Below are positions 18,573 through 20,048 of a stretch of 20,048 nt of DNA, piece after piece. The stretch is from Isotricha intestinalis (Eukaryota > Ciliophora > Litostomatea > Vestibuliferida > Isotrichidae): contig JAJJLU010000754.1 in NCBI GenBank assembly GCA_023807065.1, positions 1 through 20,048 of the forward strand. The letters run 5' to 3'. The stretch's first letter is position 1; every line of letters starts with the position of its first letter. The notes beneath the pieces were generated by a model. It ran no database searches, was not told the DNA's origin, and saw only the letters and a list, made by a program, of their open reading frames with translations. The translations under genes and the position numbers were made by a program.

Positions 18573-18761
18573 ATTTTGACAAAAAAAGAAATGATTGATT
18601 TTTCAGAATAAAAATTAAAAAGAAGAAAAAAATATAAATTTTAATATTATTAAATTATATTATATTTATTAATTTCATTTATTATTAATGATTATGTAAT
18701 TATTCTAATATTTTCTGAATAATAAAGTTTAAAAATTTCGCCAAAAAATTTTTTTTACGAT

Positions 18762-18960
18762 TTAAAAGAAATTTTTAAATTTTTTGTTATAGCATTCTAA
18801 ATCTAATAATTCTTACACATTATTAAGATCAATAATATGTTTAACCTTTAAAAGATTTTTTTTATTATCATTAAATTATTAACTAATCAATTACAATATA
18901 TTCTTTAAATTATGATTAATTGTAAAGTCACAAAATTCATATCTACTTTTTAAGATAAAG
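18762..18960 (-). pseudogene. Unidentified remnant with several in-frame stops
   Basis: The minus-strand reading starts FILKSRYEFCDFTINHNLKN and continues in the same frame for about 65 codons to KKNLLKVKHIIDLNNV and ELLDLECYNKKFKNFF. Stops interrupt it after NIL, after LIS (two in a row) and after NNV, and a final TAA lies at 18762-18764. Keeping sensible text in one frame across several stops suggests a gene lost mainly by point mutation. The protein is not recognised. Confidence 0.35.
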
Positions 18961-20013
18961 GTAAAATTATCATTTTAATGTCTTTATATGCTTCTCTTGT
19001 TTTCTTCTTCTTTTTTTAGAATTTAATTCATTTAAATTAGTTCTCTGAATATTTGGCAAATTATTATTAATATCTTTATTAAAGTAAGTTCAGAATTATC
19101 AATAATAGTTTTATTAATTTCAGCATATTATTATATTAAAATAATAAGACATTAAGTTCTTTATAATCATACATTTTATTTTATGAGTCAATAAAATATA
19201 AAACATGTTATCATATAAAAAATAATCGTTTCTTTGGAAGGAAAAATTAATCTTTATTAAATTGTTCATACAAATTTTTAAAAGCTTTATATATAGGAAA
19301 AATCTATAAAAATGTAATAATTTTTTTTGTCATTTTTTAAATTCTTTTTTTAAGGAGTTATTTATTTATGAATTTATTCCAATAAAAAATATAATCTATT
19401 TTTGTTCTTAAATTTTCATTCATAATAAATCAGCATCAATTTTATCTGATAATGTTTTATAAATAAATTTTTTTTTAAATCTTTAAATTATTATAACTAA
19501 GTAATCTTCATAAAAATTTTTTTCTGATAAACATATTCATCACTTAAAGTAAAAAAGAGAAAATATGTGATATTATAATTTATTTTTTAATATATGAGAT
19601 AAAAGAATTTCTTGGAGGAGTTGTAAATAAGTTTGTTTCAATGAAATGGTTTTGAAAGAAAATAAAAAAAGAAAAGGGTTTATACATTGATTTATAATTT
19701 GAAAAATGATCTTTGTCTATTTTTAATATGATGTTATGATATTCTCTTTAATATTTAGAAAAATTTATCTTTGTTTGGATTAAATTTATTTCCTTTTATA
19801 AATTAAATTGTAATCTTTTTTTTTAAGTTTCATATTTATTAATAGAAATATTTTTTTATTAAATAAAAACAAATTTTTTTAAAATAAAAGAAAAAAATAA
19901 AATTATTTATTTTAGTAAATGAATTAAATTTTATTTAAATAATTAAATAATTCTCTTATTATAAAAAAACAAAAAAATAAATAATAAAAATAATGTTGAA
20001 GAAAAAAGACAAT
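18961..20013. other. Subtelomeric AT-rich stretch with short minus-strand remnants
   Basis: There is no intact gene. A minus-strand piece at about 19000-19100 reads LPNIQRTNLNELNSKKRRRK. Another at 19358-19452 reads LSDKIDADLL, then with a frame change NENLRTKIDYIFYWNKFINK before a TAA. Both are probably fragments of decayed genes and cannot be named. From about 19560 to the telomere the sequence is A/T-rich without recognisable subtelomeric repeats. Confidence 0.35.
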
Positions 20014-20048
20014 GGGGATTGGGGATTGGGGATTGGGGATTGGGGATT
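20014..20048 (+). repeat. Telomere-like array, (GGGGATT) x 5
   Basis: Five perfect head-to-tail copies of the 7-mer GGGGATT fill the last 35 bases and run to the edge of the window. The G-rich strand points 5' to 3' outwards, as telomerase-made repeats do at a right chromosome end. The array starts abruptly after GAAAAAAGACAAT, with no degenerate copies. The unit can be written TTGGGGA or ATTGGGG. It resembles the TTGGGG of Tetrahymena with one extra A and differs from TTAGGG and TTTTGGGG. An internal minisatellite at a contig end cannot be excluded from five copies. Confidence 0.85.

Noticed and set aside
1..20048. tRNA, rRNA, CRISPR array, transposase or bacterial-style defence system
   Set aside because: I found no cloverleaf with a T-loop GTTCRANYC signature, no spaced direct repeats with unique spacers, and no transposase or reverse-transcriptase motifs. 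The gene content is eukaryotic.

Overview
The window looks like one end of a chromosome from an AT-rich eukaryotic protist. The last 35 bases (20014-20048) are five exact copies of GGGGATT, with the G-rich strand running out to the edge of the sequence, as at a right-hand telomere. The gene families also point to a eukaryote. They include a PP2A scaffold (PR65), a calcium-dependent protein kinase derivative with four EF-hands, a RING finger, a Rab remnant, a KCTD-type BTB remnant and a remnant of the axonemal dynein assembly factor DNAAF1. The last of these implies a flagellate or ciliate ancestry. Four long reading frames (968 to about 2000 bases) contain no internal TAA, TAG or TGA. Three of them (the PR65, pseudokinase and GTPase frames) encode Gln by CAA/CAG and Trp by TGG, and the two with well-known relatives end at the family's usual C-terminus. 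The standard nuclear code is therefore the best reading. I cannot name the species.

Layout, left to right. The 3' end of a RING-finger gene lies at 3-110 (+). It is followed by AT-rich DNA with coiled-coil-like remnants. Two C-terminal remnants of membrane-anchored proteins converge: an aspartic-protease-like one (about 1500-2178, +) and an unidentified one (2241-3137, -). An intact orphan gene of 322 residues follows (4442-5410, +). A strongly decayed stretch holds an unidentified remnant (6006-6400, -), a DNAAF1 pseudogene (6409-7426, -), a Rab/coiled-coil pseudogene (7540-7953, +), a short unidentified remnant (8009-8203, +) and a broken gene with 99-bp repeats (about 8270-8960, +). Next comes an intact membrane GTPase (9124-11130, +), then a broken multi-pass membrane protein (11186-11649, +). 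The PR65 gene (12954-14795, +) and a CDPK-like pseudokinase gene (14833-16476, -) are intact and converge with only 37 bases between their stop codons. From 16.5 kb to the telomere I see only remnants: a BTB/KCTD pseudogene with its coiled coil and several short unidentified pieces.

The overall picture is a subtelomere in which four intact genes sit among at least six recognisable broken ones. The most notable intact gene is the pseudokinase. It joins an N-terminal DPY30/RIIa-like docking motif to a CDPK body that has lost every catalytic motif but keeps its calcium-binding lobe. With the DNAAF1 remnant this suggests cilium-related biology, although no operon-like functional unit is visible. 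Many frame breaks are single-base indels, some in homopolymers, so assembly error could explain a minority of them. The nonsense codons and the many breaks outside homopolymers favour real decay.
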